DNA of 64,000 nt from Rhizorhabdus wittichii RW1 (GCA_000016765.1 CP000699.1:2170001-2234000); one strand, 5' to 3'; counted from the first letter of the stretch, positions 50,259 to 59,454 are shown. The notes: generated by a model not told the origin, from the letters alone. A program made the numbers and translations.

Positions 50259-51413
50259 ATGAGCATCCAGAACTTCACCGTGGACTGGTCCGCCGCCCAG
50301 CGCGCCGACGTCACCCGCCAGGTGTCCGACTATGTGCTGCCCCCTGCCCCGGCAGGCGACGGCTGGTCGATCGGGTGCGACGCCGGCTTCCTCGCCCGGC
50401 TGCGCGAGCATTGGTTGCGCTTCGACTGGGACAAGGCGGTCGAGCGGCTGAACCGTTTCCCCCAGTTCGTGGCGACGGTCGACGGGCTCCCGCTCCATTA
50501 TATCCACGTCAAGGCGGAGGTGGAGAATGCGCCGCCGCTGCTGCTGCTCCACGGCTGGCCGAGCTCCCCCTTCGAATTCTTCGGGGTGATCGACCGGCTC
50601 GCCAACCCGTCGCGCCATGGCGGCGATCCCGCCGACGCCTTCGAGATCATCGCGCCGAGCCTGCCCGGCTACGGCTTCAGCGGGAAACCCGACGCGATCG
50701 TCGGCCCGCGCGTCATCGCCGACCTGATCGACCGCCTGATGGTGGAGCAACTCGGCCACCAGCGCTATTTCTCCCATGGCGGCGACTGGGGGGCGGTCGT
50801 CAGTTCCTGGCTCGCCATCCGTCATCCCCAGAATCTGCGCGGCATCCATCTCGGCATGATCGCGCTGCCCATGCCCGCGCAGCCCGCGACGCCGGAAGAA
50901 CGGGACTGGGTCGACCGCTATAGCCGCGTCCAGCGCGACATGGGCGGCTACAGCCATCTCCAGGGGAGCAGGCCGCAATCGCTCGCCTGGCTCGCGGCCG
51001 GCAATCCGATGGGCCAGGCGGCCTGGATCGCCGAGCGCTATCATGACTGGTCGGACCTGCGCGATCGCGGCTTCGAGGAGGTCTACGACCTCGACTGGCT
51101 GCTCACCGCCATCCTCGTCCACGTCATGAACGACAGCTTCGCCTCGACCGCCTATCTGTACAACGGGCTCGCCCGCGAAAGCGGCGGCAGCGTCACCACG
51201 CTGAACCGGGGCGAGCGGTGCGAGACGCCGACCGCCTTCACCAACCATCTCGGCGACCCGCGCATCATTCCGCCGCCCCGCGCGCGGGTGGAGCAGACCT
51301 ACAACATCGTCCGCTGGCGCGATTCCGAAAAGGGCGGCCACTTTCCGGCGCACGAGCAGCCGGACGACTTCGTCGCGGACCTGGTGGACTGGATGCGCGC
51401 GGCCCGCGCCTGA
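50259..51413 (+). CDS. Epoxide hydrolase (EHN domain, microsomal type)
   Basis: The protein has 384 residues. An N-terminal EHN domain (about 1-110, with FTVDWSAAQRADV and WLRFDWDKAVERLNRFPQF) precedes an alpha/beta-hydrolase core. HGWPSSPFEF is the oxyanion turn, the nucleophilic aspartate is in GGDWGAVVSSW and the histidine in GGHFPAHEQP. It opens epoxides to diols, consistent with P450 or other epoxidation in this island. ATG 50259 has GAGAGG 6 bases away. Confidence 0.93.
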   Translation: MSIQNFTVDWSAAQRADVTRQVSDYVLPPAPAGDGWSIGCDAGFLARLREHWLRFDWDKAVERLNRFPQFVATVDGLPLHYIHVKAEVENAPPLLLLHGWPSSPFEFFGVIDRLANPSRHGGDPADAFEIIAPSLPGYGFSGKPDAIVGPRVIADLIDRLMVEQLGHQRYFSHGGDWGAVVSSWLAIRHPQNLRGIHLGMIALPMPAQPATPEERDWVDRYSRVQRDMGGYSHLQGSRPQSLAWLAAGNPMGQAAWIAERYHDWSDLRDRGFEEVYDLDWLLTAILVHVMNDSFASTAYLYNGLARESGGSVTTLNRGERCETPTAFTNHLGDPRIIPPPRARVEQTYNIVRWRDSEKGGHFPAHEQPDDFVADLVDWMRAARA

Positions 51414-51419
51414 CGCTCA

Positions 51420-51449
51420 GAAGGGGGAAGCACGATGTGCTCCCCCTTC
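51420..51449. terminator. Bidirectional hairpin between convergent genes
   Basis: GAAGGGGGAAGCAC (51420-51433) pairs with GTGCTCCCCCTTC (51437-51449) around GAT with one bulged base. It lies between the epoxide hydrolase stop and the end of the opposing reductase gene. No clear T-tract follows. Confidence 0.6.
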
Positions 51450-51456
51450 GAAACCG

Positions 51457-53460
51457 TCAGACCTTCACGGCCGGGCTGCGATCCCCGACGAGCGGGGCCG
51501 CCGGCCGCATCGCGCGATGGCCGTCGGCGATCGCATATTGCACGTCGCGCGGCGCCAGCGCGTCGCCGATCAGATGCACGTCCGGGTGGCGATGCCGGAT
51601 CTCGTCGTAGAGCCCCCGCAGCGACTCGTTCGGCGTCACCAGCACGACGGTGTCGGCGGGGATCGTCACGCGCCGGGTGGGCGCCTTGCTCGGATGCACG
51701 ACCGCCTCGCCCGGCCTGATCTCGGCAAGATGGTGGTTCACCAGCAGGGTGAAGCCCTCGTCGCGATTGTAGAAGCGGGTCAGCGCCGTCTCGGCCCGAT
51801 AGTTGAACTGCATGTGCGGCGTGAGATTGGGGAAGCGGGTCACCCAGGTCACCGACAGCCCCTTGGCGAACAGCGCGTCCGCGACCGCGATCGCCTCGTA
51901 ATGGCCGGTATCGTCGAGGACGAGCGCATGGCGGCCGAGGTCGGTCTTGCCGCCCAGGATCAGGTCGATCGACGACAGCACGTGCGGCAGGTGCACGCCG
52001 GTCGCGGGCTCGCCCGGCCGCTCGGTCTGGACGCCGTCCATGCGCGGCATCGATCCGGTGGCGATGATCACCTTGTCGGCGCCTTCGGCCAGGATCTCGT
52101 CCGCCTCCATATAGGTGCCGAGGCGGACCTCGACGCCCAGCCGGAACAGCTCGCGCTCCTGCCAGTCGACGATGTCGCCGATGGTGTGGAGGACGGGGGC
52201 GCGCTTGGCGGCGTTGACCGCGCCGCCCAGCACCGGCTGCGCCTCGGCCAGGATCACCTTGTGGCCCTGCAGCGCGGCGATGCGCGCGGCCTCCATGCCG
52301 GCCGGCCCGCCGCCGACGATCAATATCTTCTGCGGCTCGCCGGCCGGCTCGATCAGTTCCTCGGCCAGATAGGTCTCGAAGCCGACCGCCGGATTGACGG
52401 TGCAGCCCAGCCACTGCTCGCGGAACAGCCCGCCGACGCAGCCCTGGTTGCAGGCGATGCAGGGGCGGACCTCCTCGACCTTGCCGGCGATCGTCTTGCT
52501 GATCAGGTTGGGGTCGGCGATATGCGCGCGGAGCATGCCGACCATGTCGGCGATGCCGTCGTTGAGCACCTGCTGCGCCTCGTCCAGGGTGCGGAAGCGG
52601 CCGGCGGTGAGGCGCGGCAACGGCACGTCCTTCAATATCTGCGAGGCGGAGGGGAGCATGTAGCCGGTCGGTTCGGCCATGGTGCCGACCATGTAGCGCA
52701 TCTCGTAATAGTCGCCATAGGAGCCGCTGACATAGTCGATCAGGTCCTCGGCGATCAGCGCGTCGACGACCTGGCGCTGCTCCAGCTCGGTGATGCCGCC
52801 GGTCGCGTTGCTCGCCGAAAGGCGCACGCCGACCACATAGTCGCGGCCCACCTTCCTGCGGACGGCGCGCAGCACCTCCTGCAGGAAGCGCATCCGGTTC
52901 TCGAGGCTGCCGCCCCATTTGTCGTCGCGCCGGTTGACCAGCGGCGACAGGAACTGGTGGACGAGATAGCCGTGCGCGCCGTGGATCTCGACGCCGTGCA
53001 GCCCGCCCTCCTGGCAACGGGCGGCCGCATCGCCGAAGGAGGCGACGATCTCCTCGATCTGCTCCTCCAGCAGCGGCACGGGCACGCCCTTCAATTCGGT
53101 GCCATGCACGGCGGACGGCGCCAGCGGCGGGCGCTTGCCCGGCTGGTTGGCATTGTGGCCGCCATGATAGAGCTGCTGGAACATCCGCATTCCATAGGGC
53201 TCGATCGAGGCCATCATCTTCTTGAAGCCGGGGATGACCCGGTCGTCGAAATTGTTGAGCGTGTTGACGCTCGACGGATGGGTCGAGGTGCATTCGACGA
53301 TCGACAGGCCGCAGCCGCCCCGCGCCCGCGCGGTCTGATAGGCGATCGCCGCCTCGGAAAAGCTGTCCACCGACAGGAAGGTGCCGTGCGGCGTGATCAC
53401 CACGCGGTTCTTCACGTCGAGCTTGTTGATGGTGATCGGGTCCAGGATCTTCGCGGCCAT
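51457..53460 (-). CDS. FMN/FAD/[4Fe-4S] oxidoreductase (2,4-dienoyl-CoA reductase/FadH type)
   Basis: The protein has 667 residues. An old-yellow-enzyme TIM barrel (about 1-340; NRVVITPHGT, LHGVEIHGAHGYLVHQFLSP) leads to an iron-sulphur loop with CIACNQGC and a fourth cysteine 12 residues on. The C-terminal part binds FAD and NAD (LIVGGGPAGMEAARIAA). Such enzymes reduce conjugated C=C bonds in dienoyl-CoA or steroid-like enones. It fits removal of a double bond in the ring or side chain. Confidence 0.94.
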   Translation of the reverse strand: MAAKILDPITINKLDVKNRVVITPHGTFLSVDSFSEAAIAYQTARARGGCGLSIVECTSTHPSSVNTLNNFDDRVIPGFKKMMASIEPYGMRMFQQLYHGGHNANQPGKRPPLAPSAVHGTELKGVPVPLLEEQIEEIVASFGDAAARCQEGGLHGVEIHGAHGYLVHQFLSPLVNRRDDKWGGSLENRMRFLQEVLRAVRRKVGRDYVVGVRLSASNATGGITELEQRQVVDALIAEDLIDYVSGSYGDYYEMRYMVGTMAEPTGYMLPSASQILKDVPLPRLTAGRFRTLDEAQQVLNDGIADMVGMLRAHIADPNLISKTIAGKVEEVRPCIACNQGCVGGLFREQWLGCTVNPAVGFETYLAEELIEPAGEPQKILIVGGGPAGMEAARIAALQGHKVILAEAQPVLGGAVNAAKRAPVLHTIGDIVDWQERELFRLGVEVRLGTYMEADEILAEGADKVIIATGSMPRMDGVQTERPGEPATGVHLPHVLSSIDLILGGKTDLGRHALVLDDTGHYEAIAVADALFAKGLSVTWVTRFPNLTPHMQFNYRAETALTRFYNRDEGFTLLVNHHLAEIRPGEAVVHPSKAPTRRVTIPADTVVLVTPNESLRGLYDEIRHRHPDVHLIGDALAPRDVQYAIADGHRAMRPAAPLVGDRSPAVKV

Positions 53461-53473
53461 TGTCTCTCTCGTG

Positions 53474-53953
53474 TCAGCGGCGGGGTTCGACCGGCGCGCA
53501 GGGCTTTTCCGGCAGCATCCGGTGGATGAGGGTGGTTTCGAACTGCCAGAGCGCCTCGTGCACGCGCTCGGCGATCACCCAGCGGCCGTCCTCGACGATC
53601 CAGCGATCCTCGTAGCGCAGCCCGCGCACGAAGACCGGCCCGCCGGGCTCCGCCTTGCCCGACAGGTGGCAGGTGCCGAACAGCCGGCTCCTCGCGGTCT
53701 GGCCGTCGACGTGGATCTCCATCGTCGCGACGCTGTGGCAGGCGCGGCCATAGGCGGTGAAGCTGCGGAAGCCCTCCTCCAGCTCGGCGTGCCCCTGAAG
53801 CCTCATCTCGGCCTGGGTGGCGGAGCGGAAGACGGCGTCGCGCGCGAAGCATTTCACGACATTTTCGGGTTCGTGCGCGTCGCAGTAGAAGAAATAGAGG
53901 TCGGCGACCTCGCGAATCCGCATGCGGTCGAGCAACGTGTCTGGATCGGTCAT
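53474..53953 (-). CDS. SnoaL-like (NTF2-fold) protein
   Basis: The protein has 159 residues. LLDRMRIREVADLYFFYCDAHE is the first helix, and CFARDAVFRSAT, TCHLSGKAEPGGPVFVRG and DRWIVEDGRWVIAERVHE form the sheet. It is 13 bases upstream of the reductase gene, same strand, so probably one operon. The reaction is unknown. The 166-base gap to its right contains the TonB terminator. Confidence 0.85.
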   Translation of the reverse strand: MTDPDTLLDRMRIREVADLYFFYCDAHEPENVVKCFARDAVFRSATQAEMRLQGHAELEEGFRSFTAYGRACHSVATMEIHVDGQTARSRLFGTCHLSGKAEPGGPVFVRGLRYEDRWIVEDGRWVIAERVHEALWQFETTLIHRMLPEKPCAPVEPRR

Positions 53954-54069
53954 GTCAGGCGGCTTTCCCTGGGGTCGCGCGGTCGCCACGGTGGTATCCC
54001 ACGGCCGGGGCGCGACTAATGCTTGCCGGGGAACGCGCTGTTGATTGTCCCCGCAACGCCGCTTCGGGC

Positions 54070-54096
54070 AAAAAAAGGGGCGCCCGAAGGCGCCCC
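54070..54096 (-). terminator. Rho-independent terminator of TonB receptor gene
   Basis: GGGGCGCC (54077-54084) and GGCGCCCC (54089-54096) form a perfect 8-bp stem with a CGAA loop (TTCG on the transcribed copy). On the minus strand the stem is followed by seven T residues (54070-54076). It lies 24 bases after the receptor stop. Confidence 0.93.
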
Positions 54097-54119
54097 ATGA
54101 CGGAGAGTCCGCAGCTCGA

Positions 54120-56384
54120 TCAGAAGTTGAAGCCGACCGAGACGCCCCATTCGCGCGGCGGGCCGTCCGAGACATAGGTGGTCAGGCCGCCGACCGCGTC
54201 GCCGCCGTCGATGTAGAATTTGTCGGTCAGGTTCCGGCCGAACACCGAGACCGAATAGCGGTCGTCGGCATCGCGCCAGGTGATCGTGCCCGACAGCAGG
54301 CCGAAGCCCTTCTGCTCGCCGAAGGCATAGTTCAGGTCGGTCACGTTGTAGCGCGAGCGGTAGTTGTAGTCGGCCGAGAAGACCAGCTTGCCGCTCGAAC
54401 CGAGATCGGCCTCGTAGGTCGCGCCGAACTGCGCCGTCCACTTGGACGTATAGGGGAAGCGCAGGAAGGTGAGATCGGCATTGCCGTTGGCGAGGTTGCC
54501 GGTGACGTTCGCGTTGAACTGCGTGTATTTCGCGTCGAGATAGCCGAGGTTGGCGCGCAGGGTCAGCCCGCTCACCGGACGGGCCTGCAGCTCGACCTCC
54601 GCACCCTGGGTTATGCCGCTCGCAACGTTGAGCAGGCGCTGCACGAAGAAGGGGGCGACGTCGACCGGGACGGTGATGACGCGCTGCAGGTCCTGGAACT
54701 TGTTGCGGAACACCGACAGGTTGATGCGCAGGCGATGGTTGAAGAAGTCGTTCTTCGAACCGAACTCCCAGGCGCCCACCGTCTCCGGATCGGCCGTCGA
54801 CACCGCCAGAGCGGTGGCGGGAACGCCGGTGAAGCCGCCGCCGCGATAGCCGGTGGCGCGGCGCACATAGATCATGTTGTTGGGCGTGATGTTGTAGTTC
54901 AGCGTCACGTCGTAGGAGATGTTGTCCCAGGCATGACGCTGGGAGAATTCGGGATCGATCCCCGAGAAGAAGCGCTGGGCGCGCGACAGGTGGGTCTTGC
55001 GATCCCAGGTCTGGCGGATGCCGCCCGACAGGTTGAGGTTCGACAGGATGTCGAACTCGGCATGGGCGAACAGCGCGTAGCTCTTGGTCTCGCCCTCCTG
55101 ATAGGTCGTCGACGGCGCGCCGAGCGTGGTCGACCGGTTGAAGCGGTCATAGTCGTAGTTGAAGTAATAGGAACCGACGAGCCAGCGGAGCCGGCCGCCC
55201 ATGTCGAGGCCGCCGCCGTCGCTCGACGCGACGCGGAACTCCTGGGAGAAGGCGCGGTAGTTGCCGTCGTAGCGGGAGTCGATGATCCCGAGCTGGGTGC
55301 CATCGATGTCCGAGAAAGCCAGCTCGCGGAACTGGCGATAGCCGGTGACGAGGGCCAGGGCGACCGGGCCGGTATCGACGTCGAGGTTCGATGCCACGCT
55401 GAAATTATGGCTGTCGCGATCCGGCCCGGGCAGCGCCTGGGTGGTGTAGCGACGGTTGTTCGGCAAGGTGCCGTTGGCGCACAGCGCGCGGCTATAGGCA
55501 TTGGTGCAGGTCAGCGAAGCGGACGGCGGCACGACATAGGTCAGGCCGGGCACGACCAGCGGGTCGGTGGTGCTGATGTTGCGATCACCGGCATCCTCGC
55601 CCTTGTCCTGGTCATATTGGGCGGTGACGTACCAGGTCGTGCTGTCGCCCAGCTTGGCGAGCAGGCCGGCGCGGAACGAGGAGGTGTTGATCCCGCCCAG
55701 CGTCTGGCCGGTCACGATGTTCTTCTGATAGCCGTTCGAATGCTGGTAGTTCGCCGAGACGGTGCCGAACAGCGCGCCCGGAACCAGCGGCACGTCGACC
55801 CAGCCGCTGGCGTGCAGGTTCTTGAAGCTGCCATATTCGATCTGGCCCTTGGCCGCGAACTCCTCGCCGGGCCGGCGGGTACGGATCGAAAGGCCGCCGG
55901 CGGGGGCGTTCTTGCCGAGCAGCGTGCCCTGCGGACCGCGCAGCACTTCGATCGCCTCCACGTCGAACAGGTTGACGAAGGCGCCGACCAGCTGTGCCTG
56001 ATAGATGCCGTCGATCGTGATCGCGATCGGCGGCTCCGCGGCCGGATCGGTCGACTTGGTGCCGAAACCGCGAATCCACGGGAACAGCGAGGTCGGATTG
56101 GTCGTGTTGCGCGCCAGCGTGATCGACGGCGTGAGGTTGGTCAGATCGGTGATGTTGGAGACGCGCGCCTCCTCCAGCCGCCGGCTGTCGAGCGCCGACA
56201 CGGCGAGCGGGGTCGCCTGCAGCGGCTCGGTGCGGCGACGGGCGGTCACGACGATATCGGAAAGGCCCTGAGCCTCCTCGGCGGCATCGGCGGCCGGCGC
56301 GGCGGCGCCCTGGGCGAGAGCAGGCGCCGCGAGGACCGAGGTCCCGAGCAGAGCCAGCAGGATAGAAGTGCGATTTCGCATCAT
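54120..56384 (-). CDS. TonB-dependent outer-membrane receptor
   Basis: The protein has 754 residues. A signal peptide (LLALLGTSVLAAPALAQ) precedes a TonB-box-like DIVVTARRR, a plug domain (PLAVSALDSRRLEEARV, PWIRGFGTK, VEVLRGPQGTLLGKNAPAGG-like segment) and a 22-strand barrel ending in phenylalanine (REWGVSVGFNF). This catabolic TonB class is expanded in sphingomonads and imports large hydrophobic or aromatic compounds. GGAGGAG precedes ATG 56384. It is divergent from gloB and ends at a strong terminator. Confidence 0.96.
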   Translation of the reverse strand: MMRNRTSILLALLGTSVLAAPALAQGAAAPAADAAEEAQGLSDIVVTARRRTEPLQATPLAVSALDSRRLEEARVSNITDLTNLTPSITLARNTTNPTSLFPWIRGFGTKSTDPAAEPPIAITIDGIYQAQLVGAFVNLFDVEAIEVLRGPQGTLLGKNAPAGGLSIRTRRPGEEFAAKGQIEYGSFKNLHASGWVDVPLVPGALFGTVSANYQHSNGYQKNIVTGQTLGGINTSSFRAGLLAKLGDSTTWYVTAQYDQDKGEDAGDRNISTTDPLVVPGLTYVVPPSASLTCTNAYSRALCANGTLPNNRRYTTQALPGPDRDSHNFSVASNLDVDTGPVALALVTGYRQFRELAFSDIDGTQLGIIDSRYDGNYRAFSQEFRVASSDGGGLDMGGRLRWLVGSYYFNYDYDRFNRSTTLGAPSTTYQEGETKSYALFAHAEFDILSNLNLSGGIRQTWDRKTHLSRAQRFFSGIDPEFSQRHAWDNISYDVTLNYNITPNNMIYVRRATGYRGGGFTGVPATALAVSTADPETVGAWEFGSKNDFFNHRLRINLSVFRNKFQDLQRVITVPVDVAPFFVQRLLNVASGITQGAEVELQARPVSGLTLRANLGYLDAKYTQFNANVTGNLANGNADLTFLRFPYTSKWTAQFGATYEADLGSSGKLVFSADYNYRSRYNVTDLNYAFGEQKGFGLLSGTITWRDADDRYSVSVFGRNLTDKFYIDGGDAVGGLTTYVSDGPPREWGVSVGFNF

Positions 56385-56475
56385 AGGTTCTCCTCCCCAT
56401 TCAGGCATCAATGATCTGCCGACCCAGGACGGGCGCCTTGTTGGCGGTTCAAAGGCAAATCATCCAAATGCTGCA

Positions 56476-56490
56476 ATGGGTGTAACCCAT
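56476..56490. promoter_or_regulatory. Palindrome ATGGGT-gta-ACCCAT
   Basis: Perfect 6-bp arms with a 3-base centre lie 92 bases upstream of the TonB receptor start. This shape suits a dimeric repressor or activator. The regulator is unknown. Confidence 0.5.
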
Positions 56491-56573
56491 GGCAAGAAAC
56501 ATCGTCTTTACCCTCGACTGAACGGCTCGTTGCTCAACGCGGAATTGGCGAACGGCAACGCTTTTCTCGATTT

Positions 56574-56586
56574 CTATCAATGATAG
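56574..56586. promoter_or_regulatory. Palindrome CTATCA-a-TGATAG
   Basis: Perfect 6-bp arms around one base lie in the A/T-rich part of the divergent region, 145 bases upstream of gloB and 190 bases upstream of the receptor. It is probably an operator. Confidence 0.45.
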
Positions 56587-56730
56587 CAATGACATAATAG
56601 TGAAGCGCAACATCTCTCGACGCATCCGCAAGCTGCATTGTGCAGCGGCAGTTCAGTCGAGGCAAAGACGGTGCGCCGGTCAGGCAATTTTTGCGGCGCG
56701 TGCCGCGAGGACATCGAAAGGAACCGCCAG

Positions 56731-57507
56731 ATGCCCGGCTTGGAGATTCATCAATTCCCCTGCCTCGACGACAATTACGCCTATCTCGTCCATGTCGAGG
56801 GAAGCGACGTCACCGCCGCGATCGACACGCCCGACGCCGATGCGATCATCGCCGAGCTGGACAAGCGCGGCTGGACGCTGACGCACATCCTCAACACCCA
56901 TTGGCATCCGGACCATGCCGGCGGAAATGCGGCGCTCAAGCAGCGCTATGGCGCCCTGGTGATCGCCCCCGCCGATCCCGAAGGCCGCATTGCCGACATC
57001 GACCGGACCGTGCGGGACAGCGACCGGCTGGACCTCGGCGGCGCGGAGGTGAAGGTTCTGGGGGTGCCCGGGCACACCACCGATCATGTCGCCTTCTGGT
57101 TCCCCGAGACAGGCGCCGCCTTCGTCGGCGACACGCTGTTCGCGCTCGGCTGCGGCCGGCTGTTCGAGGGAACGCCCGAACAGATGTGGGAGTCGCTGGG
57201 CAAGCTGACCGCGCTGCCCGCGGACACGATGGTCTATTGCGCGCACGAATATACCGCGTCCAACGCCCGCTTCGCGGTGACGATCGAGCCGGGCAATGCC
57301 GAACTCGTCGAGCGGGTCGACCACATCCGCCGCCTGCGCGAGGCCGACACGCCGACCGTGCCGACGACGATCGGGCTCGAACTGCGCACCAATCCCTTCC
57401 TGCGCACCCGATCGGCCGAGATTCGCGACCGGCTGGAAATGCCCGAGGATGAGGACGTGGCGGTGTTCGCCGAGGTGCGGGCGCGCAAGGACAGCTTCAA
57501 GGGTTAG
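56731..57507 (+). CDS. gloB: Hydroxyacylglutathione hydrolase (glyoxalase II)
   Basis: The protein has 258 residues, the normal length. The metallo-beta-lactamase zinc motif THWHPDH lies at about residues 57-63, VPGHTTDH follows, FVGDTLFALGCGRLFEG and YCAHEYTASN complete the metal and glutathione sites. It hydrolyses S-lactoylglutathione to D-lactate and glutathione. AAGGA lies 9 bases before ATG. Its end overlaps the opposing Rieske ferredoxin gene by 4 bases. A gloA-like gene is at 60845. Confidence 0.95.
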   Translation: MPGLEIHQFPCLDDNYAYLVHVEGSDVTAAIDTPDADAIIAELDKRGWTLTHILNTHWHPDHAGGNAALKQRYGALVIAPADPEGRIADIDRTVRDSDRLDLGGAEVKVLGVPGHTTDHVAFWFPETGAAFVGDTLFALGCGRLFEGTPEQMWESLGKLTALPADTMVYCAHEYTASNARFAVTIEPGNAELVERVDHIRRLREADTPTVPTTIGLELRTNPFLRTRSAEIRDRLEMPEDEDVAVFAEVRARKDSFKG

Positions 57508-57830
57508 GGCAGTTCGACCTCGATCATGCCGTCGCGCACGCGCGTCGCGTAGATTTCGAGAGGATCGCACAGCGCACGACCGACGATCGCGCCGTCCGAC
57601 AGGCGAAAGCGGATGCCGTGCAACGAGCATTGCACGGCATCGCCCCTGAGCCTGCCCATCGACAGCGGCGATCCGGCATGCGGACAGACGTTCGACGCCG
57701 CGTGGAGCCGGTCGCCGATCCGGACGAGCAGCACCCGCCGTCCCGCGAGCGCGACCTCGCGCAACTGCCCGTCATCCAGTTCGGTCAACGGAAGCGCGGG
57801 ATGATAGCGGCTCATCTCATTTCCGGGCAT
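57504..57830 (-). CDS. Rieske [2Fe-2S] ferredoxin
   Basis: The protein has 108 residues, one Rieske domain. The cluster is bound by CPHAG and CSLHGIRF, each giving one Cys and one His. It has no membrane anchor, so it is a soluble electron carrier, likely for the Rieske oxygenase encoded upstream. Start 57830 (GAGGGGGCGGGG upstream) or 57815. A terminator-like hairpin stands between it and the oxygenase gene, perhaps lowering its expression. Confidence 0.9.
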   Translation of the reverse strand: MPGNEMSRYHPALPLTELDDGQLREVALAGRRVLLVRIGDRLHAASNVCPHAGSPLSMGRLRGDAVQCSLHGIRFRLSDGAIVGRALCDPLEIYATRVRDGMIEVELP

Positions 57831-57847
57831 GCCCCGCCCCCTCGCAC

Positions 57848-57875
57848 AAAAAAACGGGCGGCTCGCGCCACCCGT
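57848..57875 (-). terminator. Rho-independent terminator after Rieske oxygenase
   Basis: On the minus strand ACGGGTGG pairs with CCGCCCGT (one G-U pair) around a 6-base loop, followed by seven T residues (57848-57854). It lies 23 bases after the oxygenase stop and before the ferredoxin gene on the same strand. Confidence 0.85.
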
Positions 57876-57897
57876 TTTCCCGAACCGGCGGAACCGG

Positions 57898-59310
57898 TCA
57901 ATCGCCGAAGCCCATCACCTCGTCATAGACTTCGTGGAAATGCCCGATCTGCGCCTCGGCGCGGGGCGCCAGCGTCAGATAGTCCTTGCCCGCCGCCGCG
58001 GCCTTGAACCCCTTCTGCACGGCGACCATGTTCGACATGTCCTGGTCGACCAGGTGGCCGAGCGGGCCGAGCTGGGGATAGTCCATCCCCTTCTCGTCGA
58101 AATCGATCTCGACGACCTCGACCGGCGGCGGGACCTCCCCGCTGGCGGGGATCGGCATCAGCACCCGGATCTCCATGGTCGAGCATTCCGGATCATTCTC
58201 ATAGGGCAGGAACCTGTACCACCAGGGCAGCATCTCGCCCCACCAGGGGTGGAAGTTCGGGAACATGACGTACTTCGCCATGTCGAGGAAATAGGCCGGC
58301 GCGTGGCCCGAGAAATCCCGGCCGGTGCTCTCCTCCAGCCGCTTGCGGATCTGCTCGGCGGCATAATGGCGCGCGTCCGGCGCGGTGAGGCCCCGGTCCT
58401 CCGGCGGCGGGTCGAAGCCATAGGCGCTGCAGAACACCTTCAGCCCCTCATGGGTGCTGACCCGGTCGGCGATATAGGGATCGACGACCATGCCCGGCGT
58501 GACCAGCCGGTTGACGCGGGCATTGTCCTCTTCCCAGCAGTCGATCTGGGTCAGCGCCGATCCGAACATCGGCATGCCGTCGGCATGGGTCTCGACGACG
58601 TGATAGGCCTCGTTGAACGCCTCCTGCGCGGCCTTCCAATTGCAGCGGACCTTCTTGCGGACGTGGAGCGCGGTGTAGCGATCCTCCTGCGGGCAATCGA
58701 CCCAGTGGCGCGCGAGCGGACCCAGGAAGGTCTCGAACGGCGGCGCATCGGCATCGGGATTGATGAAGACGTTGCCGCCCCAGCGCGCGGTCCGCACCTC
58801 GGGCAGGCTGTACTGCGCCCGATCGACATGGGGGAATTCCTGCTCGAACGGTATCCAGTTGAGCTTGCCGTCCAGCCCGTAGGACCAGCCGTGGAAGGCG
58901 CATTGCAGATGGCTGCCCGAGCCCTTCTTGTCGCACAGCTTGCGGCCGCGATGGCGGCAACTGTTGTGGAAGGCGCGGAACTCGTCGGGGCCCGATCGCA
59001 CGACGACGAAGGACATGCCGACGACGTCATAGGCGATGCGATCGCCGACATTGGGGATATCCTCCTCGCGGCATGCCAACTGCCAGTACTTCTTCCAGAT
59101 CTTCTCGATCTCCTGATCGAAGATCTCCCGCGAATAATAGCGGTCATAGCCGATCAGGCGCGGCGCGGGCTGATGGTTGCCCTTTTCCTGCGCCAGCGGC
59201 GGCAGGGGCGCTTCGTCGGCCTTGAGCACGTCGTCATAGGTCGGCACGTCCTCGATCCGCGAACCGGGCTCCGGCTTGCCGAAATCGATATGATAATATT
59301 GGTAGACCAT
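57898..59310 (-). CDS. Rieske non-haem iron oxygenase, alpha subunit
   Basis: The protein has 470 residues. The Rieske cluster uses Cys118, His120, Cys137 and His140 (CRHRG, CAFHGWSYG). The mononuclear iron site reads NEAYHVVETH: His237 and His242 with the bridging residue Glu234 where ring-hydroxylating dioxygenases have aspartate. A later aspartate in VDQDMSNMVAVQKG probably completes the facial triad. Bridging glutamate is known in carnitine oxygenase CntA. It likely hydroxylates or demethylates a pathway substrate. GGGAG precedes ATG 59310. No beta subunit is next to it. Confidence 0.94.
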   Translation of the reverse strand: MVYQYYHIDFGKPEPGSRIEDVPTYDDVLKADEAPLPPLAQEKGNHQPAPRLIGYDRYYSREIFDQEIEKIWKKYWQLACREEDIPNVGDRIAYDVVGMSFVVVRSGPDEFRAFHNSCRHRGRKLCDKKGSGSHLQCAFHGWSYGLDGKLNWIPFEQEFPHVDRAQYSLPEVRTARWGGNVFINPDADAPPFETFLGPLARHWVDCPQEDRYTALHVRKKVRCNWKAAQEAFNEAYHVVETHADGMPMFGSALTQIDCWEEDNARVNRLVTPGMVVDPYIADRVSTHEGLKVFCSAYGFDPPPEDRGLTAPDARHYAAEQIRKRLEESTGRDFSGHAPAYFLDMAKYVMFPNFHPWWGEMLPWWYRFLPYENDPECSTMEIRVLMPIPASGEVPPPVEVVEIDFDEKGMDYPQLGPLGHLVDQDMSNMVAVQKGFKAAAAGKDYLTLAPRAEAQIGHFHEVYDEVMGFGD

Positions 59311-59454
59311 GATGGCTCCCATCACCTCGGGCCGGCCGCGACTCTGGCCGGCACCATTATCCGTGGCTGCATTATGGACGAGCGATGCGCGCTGAAACGC
59401 CCTGTAGCGGAACCCGCAATTGGCTCGATCTGCACCATTTCGGCGCGGCGTCGC

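Larger units (their letters stand above)
56385..56730. other. 346-base divergent promoter region (TonB receptor / gloB)
   Basis: No gene is seen here. The stretch 56450-56600 is more A/T-rich than its surroundings. It holds two short palindromes (56476-56490 and 56574-56586) and an A/T-rich CATAAT that could be a -10 element. The GloB ribosome site AAGGA lies at the right end. Confidence 0.6.
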
